A DNA stretch of 25,711 nucleotides from a virus. Shown here one piece after another: positions 1 through 5,310 of the stretch. The position numbers were made by a program, and so were the translations under genes. Below the pieces are notes generated by a model that saw only the letters and a list, made by a program, of their open reading frames with translations, had not been told where the DNA came from and did no database searches. Numbering within the stretch: the first letter of the stretch is position 1; every line of letters begins with the position of its first letter. The stretch spans positions 1-25,711 of IMG/VR virus record IMGVR_UViG_3300050821_011919; one strand, given 5' to 3'.

Positions 1-222
1 CTTAACTCGCTGCCTGAGAAATCCACGGGCGCGAGCGTGAATCTAGAGGATGCTGATTTCAATTACGCCGTTTCCTGCAGTCGGACCGTGAGCTATCCGG
101 AGGTCTACACTCCGGAGCCATGCGGGGAAAACTGGAATCTGCAAATCAGCGCGTGGCCCAAGCCGAAACCCGCCGAAGTCGGGGAGATGACGCCCATCGC
201 GGGGCTGGGAGAGTCACGGTGA
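1..222 (+). CDS. 3' end of an unidentified phage gene (partial)
   Basis: The reading frame is open from the first base, so the gene begins upstream and only its last 73 codons are visible. The piece has a Pro/Tyr/Glu-rich middle (SYPEVYTPEPCGENW) and ends in GLGESR. I recognise no family. Its TGA overlaps the GTG start of the methyltransferase (GTGA at 219-222), so the two are probably translationally coupled in one operon. An internal GTG at 37 could serve as a start, but nothing favours it over an upstream one. Confidence 0.6.
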   Translation, partial: LNSLPEKSTGASVNLEDADFNYAVSCSRTVSYPEVYTPEPCGENWNLQISAWPKPKPAEVGEMTPIAGLGESR

Positions 223-803
223 AACTCCTCAAGCAACGCTCGGCCGATCACGGCATACAAGTTCACGCGGCAGTCAAGCCGCGCATCTACGAGCAGGACG
301 ACGTGCAGAAAGACCGCATTGGGCGGGCGAGGAAGATGGTCGAGGCTGCAATCGGCGGGCGCAAAGGTATCCGCATCGTCGAACTCGGCTGCGGGACCAT
401 GGATATCTCGGGCCCGTTCTCGTCCGCCCAGCACGTCTACGGCGTCGAATGCAATCCGGAATCCGTGGCGATCGCGACCGAGCGCTACCCGCATGCCCAC
501 CTGAATGTGATCTCGCTTCAGCCGGAGGCCTGCGACGTGCTCATTCTCTGCGAGTTTCTGGAGCACATCGAAAATCCCAGCGAACTCGTCTCGAACTGGC
601 TGCCGCTGGCCAAGCAGTGCGTGATCTCGCACCCGCTGAACGGCGATCTGAAAGAGGACCTGAGCGGCGGAGAACATCAGTGGTCGTTCTCGCAGGAAGA
701 TTTTGACGGCTGGTTCCAGCTCGGCGGCCACAAACTGGTCGCGCACGAAGTGTTCAAGATGGAGGGGTATCAGATCGTCATGGGACGAGGAGCGAGGAAC
801 TAG
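219..803 (+). CDS. Class I SAM-dependent methyltransferase
   Basis: This 194-aa protein is a small Rossmann-fold methyltransferase. Motif I is VELGCGTMD (about residues 48-56, the SAM glycine loop). The acidic residue after strand 2 is in YGVECNPESV (ribose contact), and CDVLILCEFLEHIENP is the motif IV/post-IV region of the Methyltransf_11/23 type. No DPPY/NPPF motif is visible, so a classical DNA N6/N4 methylase is unlikely; the substrate may be a small molecule, sugar or protein. I prefer the GTG at 219, which sits behind GGGAGAG and overlaps the upstream stop, over the longer frame opening at 120. Phages use such enzymes for DNA hypermodification, glycan decoration or evasion, and nothing here tells which. 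Confidence 0.85.
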   Translation: MKLLKQRSADHGIQVHAAVKPRIYEQDDVQKDRIGRARKMVEAAIGGRKGIRIVELGCGTMDISGPFSSAQHVYGVECNPESVAIATERYPHAHLNVISLQPEACDVLILCEFLEHIENPSELVSNWLPLAKQCVISHPLNGDLKEDLSGGEHQWSFSQEDFDGWFQLGGHKLVAHEVFKMEGYQIVMGRGARN

Positions 804-1043
804 ATGGGATTCGGACACGGAATCCAGGCGCGAACAAGCCCAGAAGAGTCCCACGTTTGCATCTTCAACCACGAGCTAGTCGGGGAAGGTGGCATCTTCC
901 GTTTGTTGGGCTCCGGCGGGGTCCGAGTCCGCGTTGACGAAGACTTCGTTCGCATCGGCTGTGTCCGCATGAAGCGGAATACATGGCGCAAACTGGTCGA
1001 GCGTGTGGAAGCCCTGCTCGGCAGCGACAAACTCTCGGCCTAA
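804..1043 (+). CDS. Small conserved-looking hypothetical protein, 79 aa
   Basis: The ATG follows the methyltransferase TAG directly, with a GGAG-type site (gacgaggagcgagg) just upstream. The protein reads as an alternating beta-rich domain (HVCIFNHELVGEGGIFRLL, then VRVRVDEDFVRIGCVRM) ending in an amphipathic helix (WRKLVERVEALLG). No family is recognised. Its TAA overlaps the next ATG in a TAATG junction, the coupling seen elsewhere in this operon, which supports it being real rather than a shadow. Confidence 0.65.
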   Translation: MGFGHGIQARTSPEESHVCIFNHELVGEGGIFRLLGSGGVRVRVDEDFVRIGCVRMKRNTWRKLVERVEALLGSDKLSA

Positions 1044-1726
1044 TGTCTTTCCGTGACCCATCGCAGCGCGAACATATGCGCGCCGGCCACCTGGCCGCAC
1101 TGAGAAGCCCGAACACGCCGAAGCACCTGAAGCCGCACCTCGAACGACTCTCGCAAAGCCCGCAGAAATTCCAAGCCCGGACCAACCAAGGAGCCCAACC
1201 CATGCTACCGCCCAGCCCGCAACGCAGCCGTAAGTTCCGCGCCCCGGTCCCACCGCGCTCGCCCGATGCCAACAATGCTTCTCCGCGCGGCGGCACTGTT
1301 CCGCCGAACCAAGTCTGGAGCCCGGGCACCAACGAATTCGAAAACCCCGGCGACGCGGAGTCCTTCGAGCAGCAGGGCACCGACACCACGCCCATGGGCC
1401 GCAAGGTCAAGACCACGACCGCGCAGCCGAAGCCCGCGGGATCGCGGCCGATGAATGTCACCGCGTCGCGGCCGATGCGCAAAGGACCGGGCATCGTGCA
1501 GACGCAAACGGCGACGGTGCGGCCGCCGAAGGCTCCGGGACTGAATCAGAACTTGCCGCGGGTCGCGCACGCCCAACCAAGCGCCACCGGGCTGAACAAA
1601 ACCCTCAACCCGGTGCGGAAACAGCCGAGCGCCTCCGGCCTTTCGAAGAGCATCTCCGTCGCGAAGACGCGCAACATGCGCGGACCGGGCGCGAACCCGG
1701 CCTTCTACGGCGACTTCGGGATGTAG
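1043..1726 (+). CDS. Low-complexity basic Pro-rich protein ending in an AFYG tag
   Basis: This is a 227-aa, strongly basic protein rich in Pro, Ser, Arg and Lys with little predicted structure. The first 30 residues (MSFRDPSQREHMRAGHLAAL...) may form a helix. The remainder contains loose Pro/Arg/Gly repeats, including ASRPMRKGPG, QPSATGLNKTLNPV and QPSASGLSKSISV; the last two are clearly related units. It ends NPAFYGDFGM, so AFYG lies four residues from the C-terminus, a motif shared with four other small genes here. The ATG at 1043 (TAATG overlap) is chosen over an in-frame opening at 983, which would lie inside the previous gene. Function is unknown; a DNA- or virion-associated disordered protein is a guess. 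Confidence 0.7.
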   Translation: MSFRDPSQREHMRAGHLAALRSPNTPKHLKPHLERLSQSPQKFQARTNQGAQPMLPPSPQRSRKFRAPVPPRSPDANNASPRGGTVPPNQVWSPGTNEFENPGDAESFEQQGTDTTPMGRKVKTTTAQPKPAGSRPMNVTASRPMRKGPGIVQTQTATVRPPKAPGLNQNLPRVAHAQPSATGLNKTLNPVRKQPSASGLSKSISVAKTRNMRGPGANPAFYGDFGM

Positions 1727-1761
1727 TTTTATTCCGACCAACGCAAAGCCGAAGCTCTCTC

Positions 1762-1919
1762 ATGCCGCAGTTCACTTCGAACACCCCGCCAAGGGGAAGG
1801 ATCGCTGCTCGCTCTGCGTACACTTCCTGCCCGGAGAGCGAGGAAGAGGAACTCACTGCCGCATCGTCGCAGAGCCGGTTACTGCTGTTGATTGGTGTGA
1901 ACGATTTAAGGATCGTGGC
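1762..1919 (+). pseudogene. HiPIP-like Cys4 segment with no canonical start in its frame
   Basis: Frame 3 between the neighbouring genes reads VHFEHPAKGKDRCSLC, then VHFLPGE, HCRIVAEPV and AVDWCERF. The cysteines (codons at 1806, 1815, 1857, 1896) are spaced C-x2-C-x13-C-x12-C, and the end closely matches the high-potential iron-sulfur protein signature C-x(6-9)-[LIVM]-x3-G-[YW]-C-x2-[FYW], with Asp in place of Gly. No ATG, GTG or TTG opens this frame. The obvious start, ATG at 1762 behind a pyrimidine tract, is in another frame and would need one extra base within about 15 nt to join. It may therefore be a frameshifted gene, a sequencing error, or a product of ATT (1731) initiation. The frame continues without a stop into the next gene. 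Confidence 0.6.
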
Positions 1920-2135
1920 ATGGCAAAGCTGACCAGCAAACAACGCAACGCGCTCCCGGCGAAGGATTTCGTTTTTCCGAAGTCGCGGAAGTTCCCGATT
2001 GAGGACGCAAATCACGCGCGGGATGCGGAGTCCCGAGCCGCAGCCAAAGGGCCGGGTGTTGAAAAGAAAGTTCGCGCCGCGGTGCACCGGAAGTTTCCGT
2101 CAATTGGGGCGCGGGCGTTTTACGGGGAGACGTAA
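1920..2135 (+). CDS. Small phage protein of the KLT..R.ALP..DF type, AFYG tag
   Basis: A 71-aa basic protein begins MAKLTSKQRNALPAKDF and continues with RKFPIEDANHARDAESR and VRAAVHRKFPSIG. This pattern (ALPxxDF, then FPIxDxxHARxAxxR, then a VRAAVxRKFP helix) is common in small phage proteins and at the ends of some phage head proteins; its function is not established. The start is supported by AAGGA seven bases before the ATG. It ends ARAFYGET, with AFYG two residues from the C-terminus. Its last 16 bases overlap the 3' end of the antisense gene 2120-2392. The frame is open upstream into the HiPIP-like segment, so a fused form is possible. Confidence 0.8.
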   Translation: MAKLTSKQRNALPAKDFVFPKSRKFPIEDANHARDAESRAAAKGPGVEKKVRAAVHRKFPSIGARAFYGET

Positions 2136-2392
2136 GGATGACGGGTGCCCATTGAATCGTATAGCGATTTGTAGCGCTCACCGGTCCGGACGAAGCCGTG
2201 GCCGTCCACGAATACCACACGGTAGACCCAGAAGGGTTCGGGATCAGGCTCCATGTTGAGCCATTCAATGTCAGCAGCTTTGGGCGCGATGATCTCTTTC
2301 GGGAAGCTGTATACGCGGAACGGAAAGGTTCTCACCGCTGCTGATGCCGCAACGCCACCGATAGCGAGCCGTAAGAAACCGCGCCGGTTCAT
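2120..2392 (-). CDS. Small Tat-type signal peptide protein, antisense moron candidate
   Basis: This 90-aa protein starts MNRRGFLRLAIGGVAASAAV, a twin-arginine-type signal (RRGFLR followed by an Ala/Gly/Val-rich hydrophobic stretch). The mature part includes RTFPFRVYSFPKEI and WVYRVVFVDGHGFVRTGERY. I recall similar RTFPFRVYSFP proteins in metagenomic phages, but know no function; export across the inner membrane is the inference. It is the only leftward gene in this part. Its TAA overlaps the + gene ending at 2135 tail to tail. A TATAAT hexamer lies six bases before the ATG, so the transcript may be leaderless. A self-transcribed cargo gene is a reasonable reading. Confidence 0.75.
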   Translation of the reverse strand: MNRRGFLRLAIGGVAASAAVRTFPFRVYSFPKEIIAPKAADIEWLNMEPDPEPFWVYRVVFVDGHGFVRTGERYKSLYDSMGTRHPYVSP

Positions 2393-2398
2393 GGCCGA

Positions 2399-2404
2399 AT
2401 TATA
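2399..2404 (-). promoter_or_regulatory. TATAAT -10 box for the antisense gene 2120-2392
   Basis: Read on the - strand, a perfect TATAAT is followed by TCGGCC and then the ATG at 2392. With the usual 6-7 base spacing, transcription would begin at the start codon itself. No convincing TTGACA-like -35 is seen 16-19 bases further upstream. Confidence 0.5.
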
Positions 2405-2435
2405 GCGCCGGCGTTTTTACGAGGAACCCTGACTC

Positions 2436-3293
2436 ATGCGATTTCACGCACAAAACCTGAACGAAAAGAATGATCGCGTCGTCGGTCCGATGTGGCGGCA
2501 CGGCCGCTGCTGGATCAACGTTCTGCGCTCACAGTGGCGCTTTGAGTGGCTGATCTTCCTGCGGTCGTCGATCGGCATCGTGCTCGACCTGGCTGACTAT
2601 GACGAGGACGCGATCGGCGGCCACGTCGGCATCGGGTTCCTTGCCCTGCATTGGGGCTTTCAGAATCGCAGGCTTCGTCAAGTGATGGAACGGCTGACCT
2701 CGCGGGACAAAGCGCCGCGCGTCCTCGACTGCTGCCAAGTCTGCCGCCATCCTCGATCGGACGGCCGTCACGAACTCCACCCGTTCCAACCGATAACATA
2801 CTGGTCGACCAACGGCCGCAATATCGGACTGCGCTGGTTCGAAGGTTCGCTCTGGGTCGATCTCTGGAACGATCCGATGGAAAGTCGCAGCGTCGATCCG
2901 TGGTGGTGGCATCTCTCGATCTGTCCGATGGATCTGCTGCTGGGTCGCACTCGCTACGAACAAACGGAACTCACGAAAGAGCGCGTCGTCGTTCCCATGC
3001 CCGAGGGCGGCTATCCCGCGACGGTGGAAATTTTCGAAAGCGTCTGGCGCAGGCCTCGCTGGCCCGGAGTCTGGCGGCGGATGATCCGGTCGACAGTCAC
3101 GCCGGACACGCCGATTCCCTTCCCCGGCAAAGGGGAAAGCGAGTACGACTGCGGGGAAGATGCGACTCACTCGATGACTGGCGCATACGACACCGCGCTC
3201 AAAGCAGCGATGGGTCTGAGCGAAAGCGTGATGCGCCGCCGAATCCGGTACGGCGCCGGGTGGAACTATCAGCCCGAAGCTCTGCGTGTCTGA
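2436..3293 (+). CDS. Conserved phage hypothetical protein, 285 aa
   Basis: The sequence is rich in Trp and Arg. An N-terminal part (WRHGRCWINVLRSQWRFEWLIFL, with DLADYDEDAIGGHVGIGFLALHWG) looks beta-rich. Further along come LRWFEGSLWVDLWND, LLLGRTRYEQ, VPMPEGGYPATVEIFESVW, PIPFPGKGESEYDCGEDATHS and a short C-terminal tail. I recognise the set 'lllGrt.y / PMPEG.YPAtv / W.RPRWP / PIPFPGKGE..wDCGeDa' as a family carried by many phages near the terminase or portal; no activity is established for it. The ATG has GAGGA about ten bases upstream and lies 43 bases from the divergent antisense gene. Cytoplasmic, no signal or membrane segment. Confidence 0.8.
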   Translation: MRFHAQNLNEKNDRVVGPMWRHGRCWINVLRSQWRFEWLIFLRSSIGIVLDLADYDEDAIGGHVGIGFLALHWGFQNRRLRQVMERLTSRDKAPRVLDCCQVCRHPRSDGRHELHPFQPITYWSTNGRNIGLRWFEGSLWVDLWNDPMESRSVDPWWWHLSICPMDLLLGRTRYEQTELTKERVVVPMPEGGYPATVEIFESVWRRPRWPGVWRRMIRSTVTPDTPIPFPGKGESEYDCGEDATHSMTGAYDTALKAAMGLSESVMRRRIRYGAGWNYQPEALRV

Positions 3294-3299
3294 ATTTTC

Positions 3300-3497
3300 A
3301 TGCCAGCCGTTTCCCAGAAGCAGCAAATCGCGATGGCCATTGCGGAACACGCGCCCGATAAGCTCTTCGCGCGGAATCGAAGCCTACTCGGCATGAGCCA
3401 TCAGCAGCTTCACGAGTTCGCGTCGACGCCGCGGAAGAATCTGCCGAAGCGCGCACCGAAGGCCAAATCTCGCAACCAAGCGTTCTACGGCGCATGA
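3300..3497 (+). CDS. DUF3008-like small phage protein, AFYG tag
   Basis: The 65-aa protein starts MPAVSQKQQIAMAIAEHAPDKL and has MSHQQLHEFASTPRKNLPKR in the middle. The pairing of an N-terminal MPAxSxxQQ helix with a later L-x-x-F-A-S-T-x-x-x-x-L-P motif matches DUF3008-type small proteins, whose role is unknown. It ends KSRNQAFYGA, putting AFYG one residue from the C-terminus. The ATG lies behind ATTTTC rather than a Shine-Dalgarno site, six bases after the previous stop. The ATG of the next gene overlaps its TGA (ATGA at 3494-3497). Confidence 0.8.
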   Translation: MPAVSQKQQIAMAIAEHAPDKLFARNRSLLGMSHQQLHEFASTPRKNLPKRAPKAKSRNQAFYGA

Positions 3498-3721
3498 GCG
3501 TTCTCCGCCCTCTCGGCTTCTCGAATCCCGGTATGCCCGCGGTGGGCGTCGCGCTCGAAGTCGATTGCCCCGTGTGCCAAGTTCCGGCCGGAGCGAAATG
3601 CGCCGTCAGTAACGGCGAGCGTATTGTTTTGCGCCCGCCCCACGTCGAGCGCGGCCGCAACGCCCGCTGGTCCTCTATGTTCCCCAGCGAGACGATGTAC
3701 CCGAGCGAGAAGACCCTGTGA
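3494..3721 (+). CDS. Phage zinc-finger protein (CPxC...H type)
   Basis: This 75-aa protein has VDCPVCQVPAGAKCAVSNG followed by PPHVERGRNARW. The arrangement CPxC-x6-C ... H-x2-R is the small phage zinc-finger domain often annotated as DNA-binding. The ligands would be Cys-Cys-Cys-His, giving one zinc knuckle; the remainder is short and polar. It is translationally coupled on both sides (ATGA with the upstream gene, GTGA with the terminase gene). Its position directly before the terminase nuclease suggests, but does not show, a role in packaging or in recognising DNA. Confidence 0.75.
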   Translation: MSVLRPLGFSNPGMPAVGVALEVDCPVCQVPAGAKCAVSNGERIVLRPPHVERGRNARWSSMFPSETMYPSEKTL

Positions 3722-4776
3722 ATCCGGCCAATACCAGCTTCCCGCACCCCGGCATCCAGGTGCACAAAAACCAGCACGGCATCACGTGCATGCGCCTGCA
3801 CTACGACGCCGACCCCAATAAGGGCAAAGGGAAAAAGACCTTCGTTCCGGCCATCAACATGGAACTCTCGCCCTGGGCCCTGAAGCAGTACGAGCAGATG
3901 ACCGACCCCACGCTCTACCTGCGCGAGTACGAAATTCAGGCGGAGGCCACGCTCGGCTCGCTGATCTACCAGATGGACGACGAAGCCACGCTCGAAAAAA
4001 GCTTCCCGATCCCACCGACCTGGACCCGGCGCATGTCGCTCGATCCTCATCCCAGCGTGCCACATGCGTTTCTTTGGTGCGCGACCGACCCCTGGGGCGA
4101 TCGCTGGTACTACCGCGAGCTGTGGCCCTCGAAAGTTTGCTTCCGCTATGACGGCCTGCGACTGCTCGGGGCAAGCGGGCCGTGCCCTCCGGACGATCCC
4201 GTGGTGCGCATCAAGGATTATGTCGAAACCGTGAAGTGGCTGGAGTCTTCGGAGAATCCGGAGAACGTCGACGCCAAGGCCAACCGCTTCGACGAAACAA
4301 TCTTCGCCCGCGTCATCGACTACACCGCGCGCGCCTTCGGCAAAGGCACCAACGACGATCCCGAGCAGCCGAACTTTCAAACCCGCTACGAGCAGTACAT
4401 GAGCCTGCCCGACACACGGCTCTCCTGCCCGCTGTTCCAGGATGCGAAAAAAGACCACGACGTGGGCTTCGAGATGGTCAACGCCGGGCTGAAGCCGCGG
4501 CGGACGGTCGGTTCCGACGACAAGCCGCGGAAACGCTCGGCGATTCACATCTTCGCCGACAAGTGCCCCGAATTGATCTGGCAGATTCGGAATCTGCGCC
4601 GCGCCCGCCTCACGCCGGCGCAAGCGACGCAGAAAGACCCCAGCGGCAAAGCGGTCCAGGTCCGCGCCCACCAGTGCGACAACCTGCGCTACATCGAGAT
4701 GTCGAACCCGATCTACATCGCGCCCTCGAAGCCGTGGCCGAAGCAGAGCCGGCTGGCGGAAGGGTTCAGCTACTAG
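3718..4776 (+). CDS. terL (C-terminal domain): Terminase large subunit, nuclease domain only
   Basis: The 352-aa product corresponds to the part of a large terminase after the ATPase. It opens with the linker typical of TerL (ITCMRLHYDADPNKGKG, then LYLREYEIQAEATLGSLIYQ) and continues into an RNase H-like nuclease: LWCATDPWGDRWYYRELW (Asp about 124), RVIDYTARAFG (Asp about 201), SAIHIFADKCPELIWQIRNL and HQCDNLRYIEM (Asp about 321, the usual third acidic position). There is no Walker A, Walker B or coupling motif, and complete TerL proteins are usually 450-650 aa. The GTG start overlaps the zinc-finger stop, so the gene is genuinely short here. The ATPase half must lie outside this window or be supplied separately. 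Function: cutting the DNA concatemer during packaging. Confidence 0.8.
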   Translation: MNPANTSFPHPGIQVHKNQHGITCMRLHYDADPNKGKGKKTFVPAINMELSPWALKQYEQMTDPTLYLREYEIQAEATLGSLIYQMDDEATLEKSFPIPPTWTRRMSLDPHPSVPHAFLWCATDPWGDRWYYRELWPSKVCFRYDGLRLLGASGPCPPDDPVVRIKDYVETVKWLESSENPENVDAKANRFDETIFARVIDYTARAFGKGTNDDPEQPNFQTRYEQYMSLPDTRLSCPLFQDAKKDHDVGFEMVNAGLKPRRTVGSDDKPRKRSAIHIFADKCPELIWQIRNLRRARLTPAQATQKDPSGKAVQVRAHQCDNLRYIEMSNPIYIAPSKPWPKQSRLAEGFSY

Positions 4777-4779
4777 GAC

Positions 4780-4983
4780 GTGGGGATAATCCAACGACAT
4801 TTCGGCGATCTGGTTTTCGTGGTGTCGGTCTCGGAAGCGCCACGCAGGTCGCGGAAACATCCGAACGACGTTCTCTCGCGTTCGTGGTCTGGGGTTCGAC
4901 TCTCGGCCCATTGCGCGAAGGACAAGCACTGGCAATGCACAGCGAAGCGTTGCGTCTGCCCGTGCCACAAAAGCGGCCATTGA
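4780..4983 (+). CDS. Small Cys/His-rich protein (CVCPCH tail)
   Basis: The predicted protein is 67 aa from a GTG three bases after the terminase stop. The C-terminal third, HCAKDKHWQCTAKRCVCPCH, has five Cys and three His in about 20 residues and is a plausible zinc site. The first half is featureless and basic. The next gene starts five bases after its stop, as expected in a packed operon. No Shine-Dalgarno is obvious and competing antisense frames exist, so confidence is moderate. Confidence 0.5.
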   Translation: MGIIQRHFGDLVFVVSVSEAPRRSRKHPNDVLSRSWSGVRLSAHCAKDKHWQCTAKRCVCPCHKSGH

Positions 4984-4988
4984 TAGAT

Positions 4989-5156
4989 ATGCCTGAAATA
5001 ACCAAAGAACTAGCGTGCGCCGAATTCGTCGTCGTGAATGGAATCAAGGTCGTCTGTGGCGAGGCGGAAAGTAAGCACACGCCCGAGGCGGCCCGGGCGG
5101 ACGTCGGGATGGATCACAGGTTCGTCCCCGCCACGTGGGACGCTGAAGACGATTGA
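4989..5156 (+). CDS. Small acidic hypothetical protein, 55 aa
   Basis: The ATG at 4989 opens MPEITKELACAEFVVVNGIK, followed by VVCGEAESKHTPEAARADVG and ending in an acidic tail (WDAEDD). The short beta-strand-like core and acidic end look like a genuine compact protein. Only the segment from 4989 makes sense; the open frame extends far upstream through the terminase gene but that part is a shadow. No family recognised. No clear ribosome site; it probably relies on coupling with the gene before. Confidence 0.6.
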   Translation: MPEITKELACAEFVVVNGIKVVCGEAESKHTPEAARADVGMDHRFVPATWDAEDD

Positions 5157-5169
5157 ATTCTTAAATCGC

Positions 5170-5304
5170 ATGAGCAACTCGAACCGACACACCTGCACGA
5201 AAGCCGCGGCTGGCTGGCAAAAGCCCGGCCCATGCCGCGAGTGTGAATCCGAGAAACGCTCGCAGGAATTCTTTTCGAAGCTGTTTCGTAAGCCCACCGA
5301 ATAA
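5170..5304 (+). CDS. Tiny Cys-containing protein, 44 aa
   Basis: The product reads MSNSNRHTCTKAAAGWQKPG, then PCRECESEKRSQEFFSKLF and a short basic end. The pattern C-x12-C-x2-C with a nearby His could bind a metal. It lies six bases before the portal start and leaves almost no unused DNA, which is the main argument that it is translated. Function unknown. Confidence 0.55.
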   Translation: MSNSNRHTCTKAAAGWQKPGPCRECESEKRSQEFFSKLFRKPTE

Positions 5305-5310
5305 CTTCTC

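Noticed and set aside
4893-4905. GGTTCGACTC, resembling a tRNA T-loop
   Set aside because: The flanking bases do not form a T-stem of 5 bp, no anticodon arm or acceptor stem could be drawn, and the stretch is inside a plausible coding region.
3298-4980. Long antisense ORF of 560 aa opposite the terminase gene
   Set aside because: It mirrors a convincing TerL nuclease gene in GC-rich DNA, where the antisense frame stays open through codon bias. Arg/Ala/Val-rich composition and no recognisable domain.
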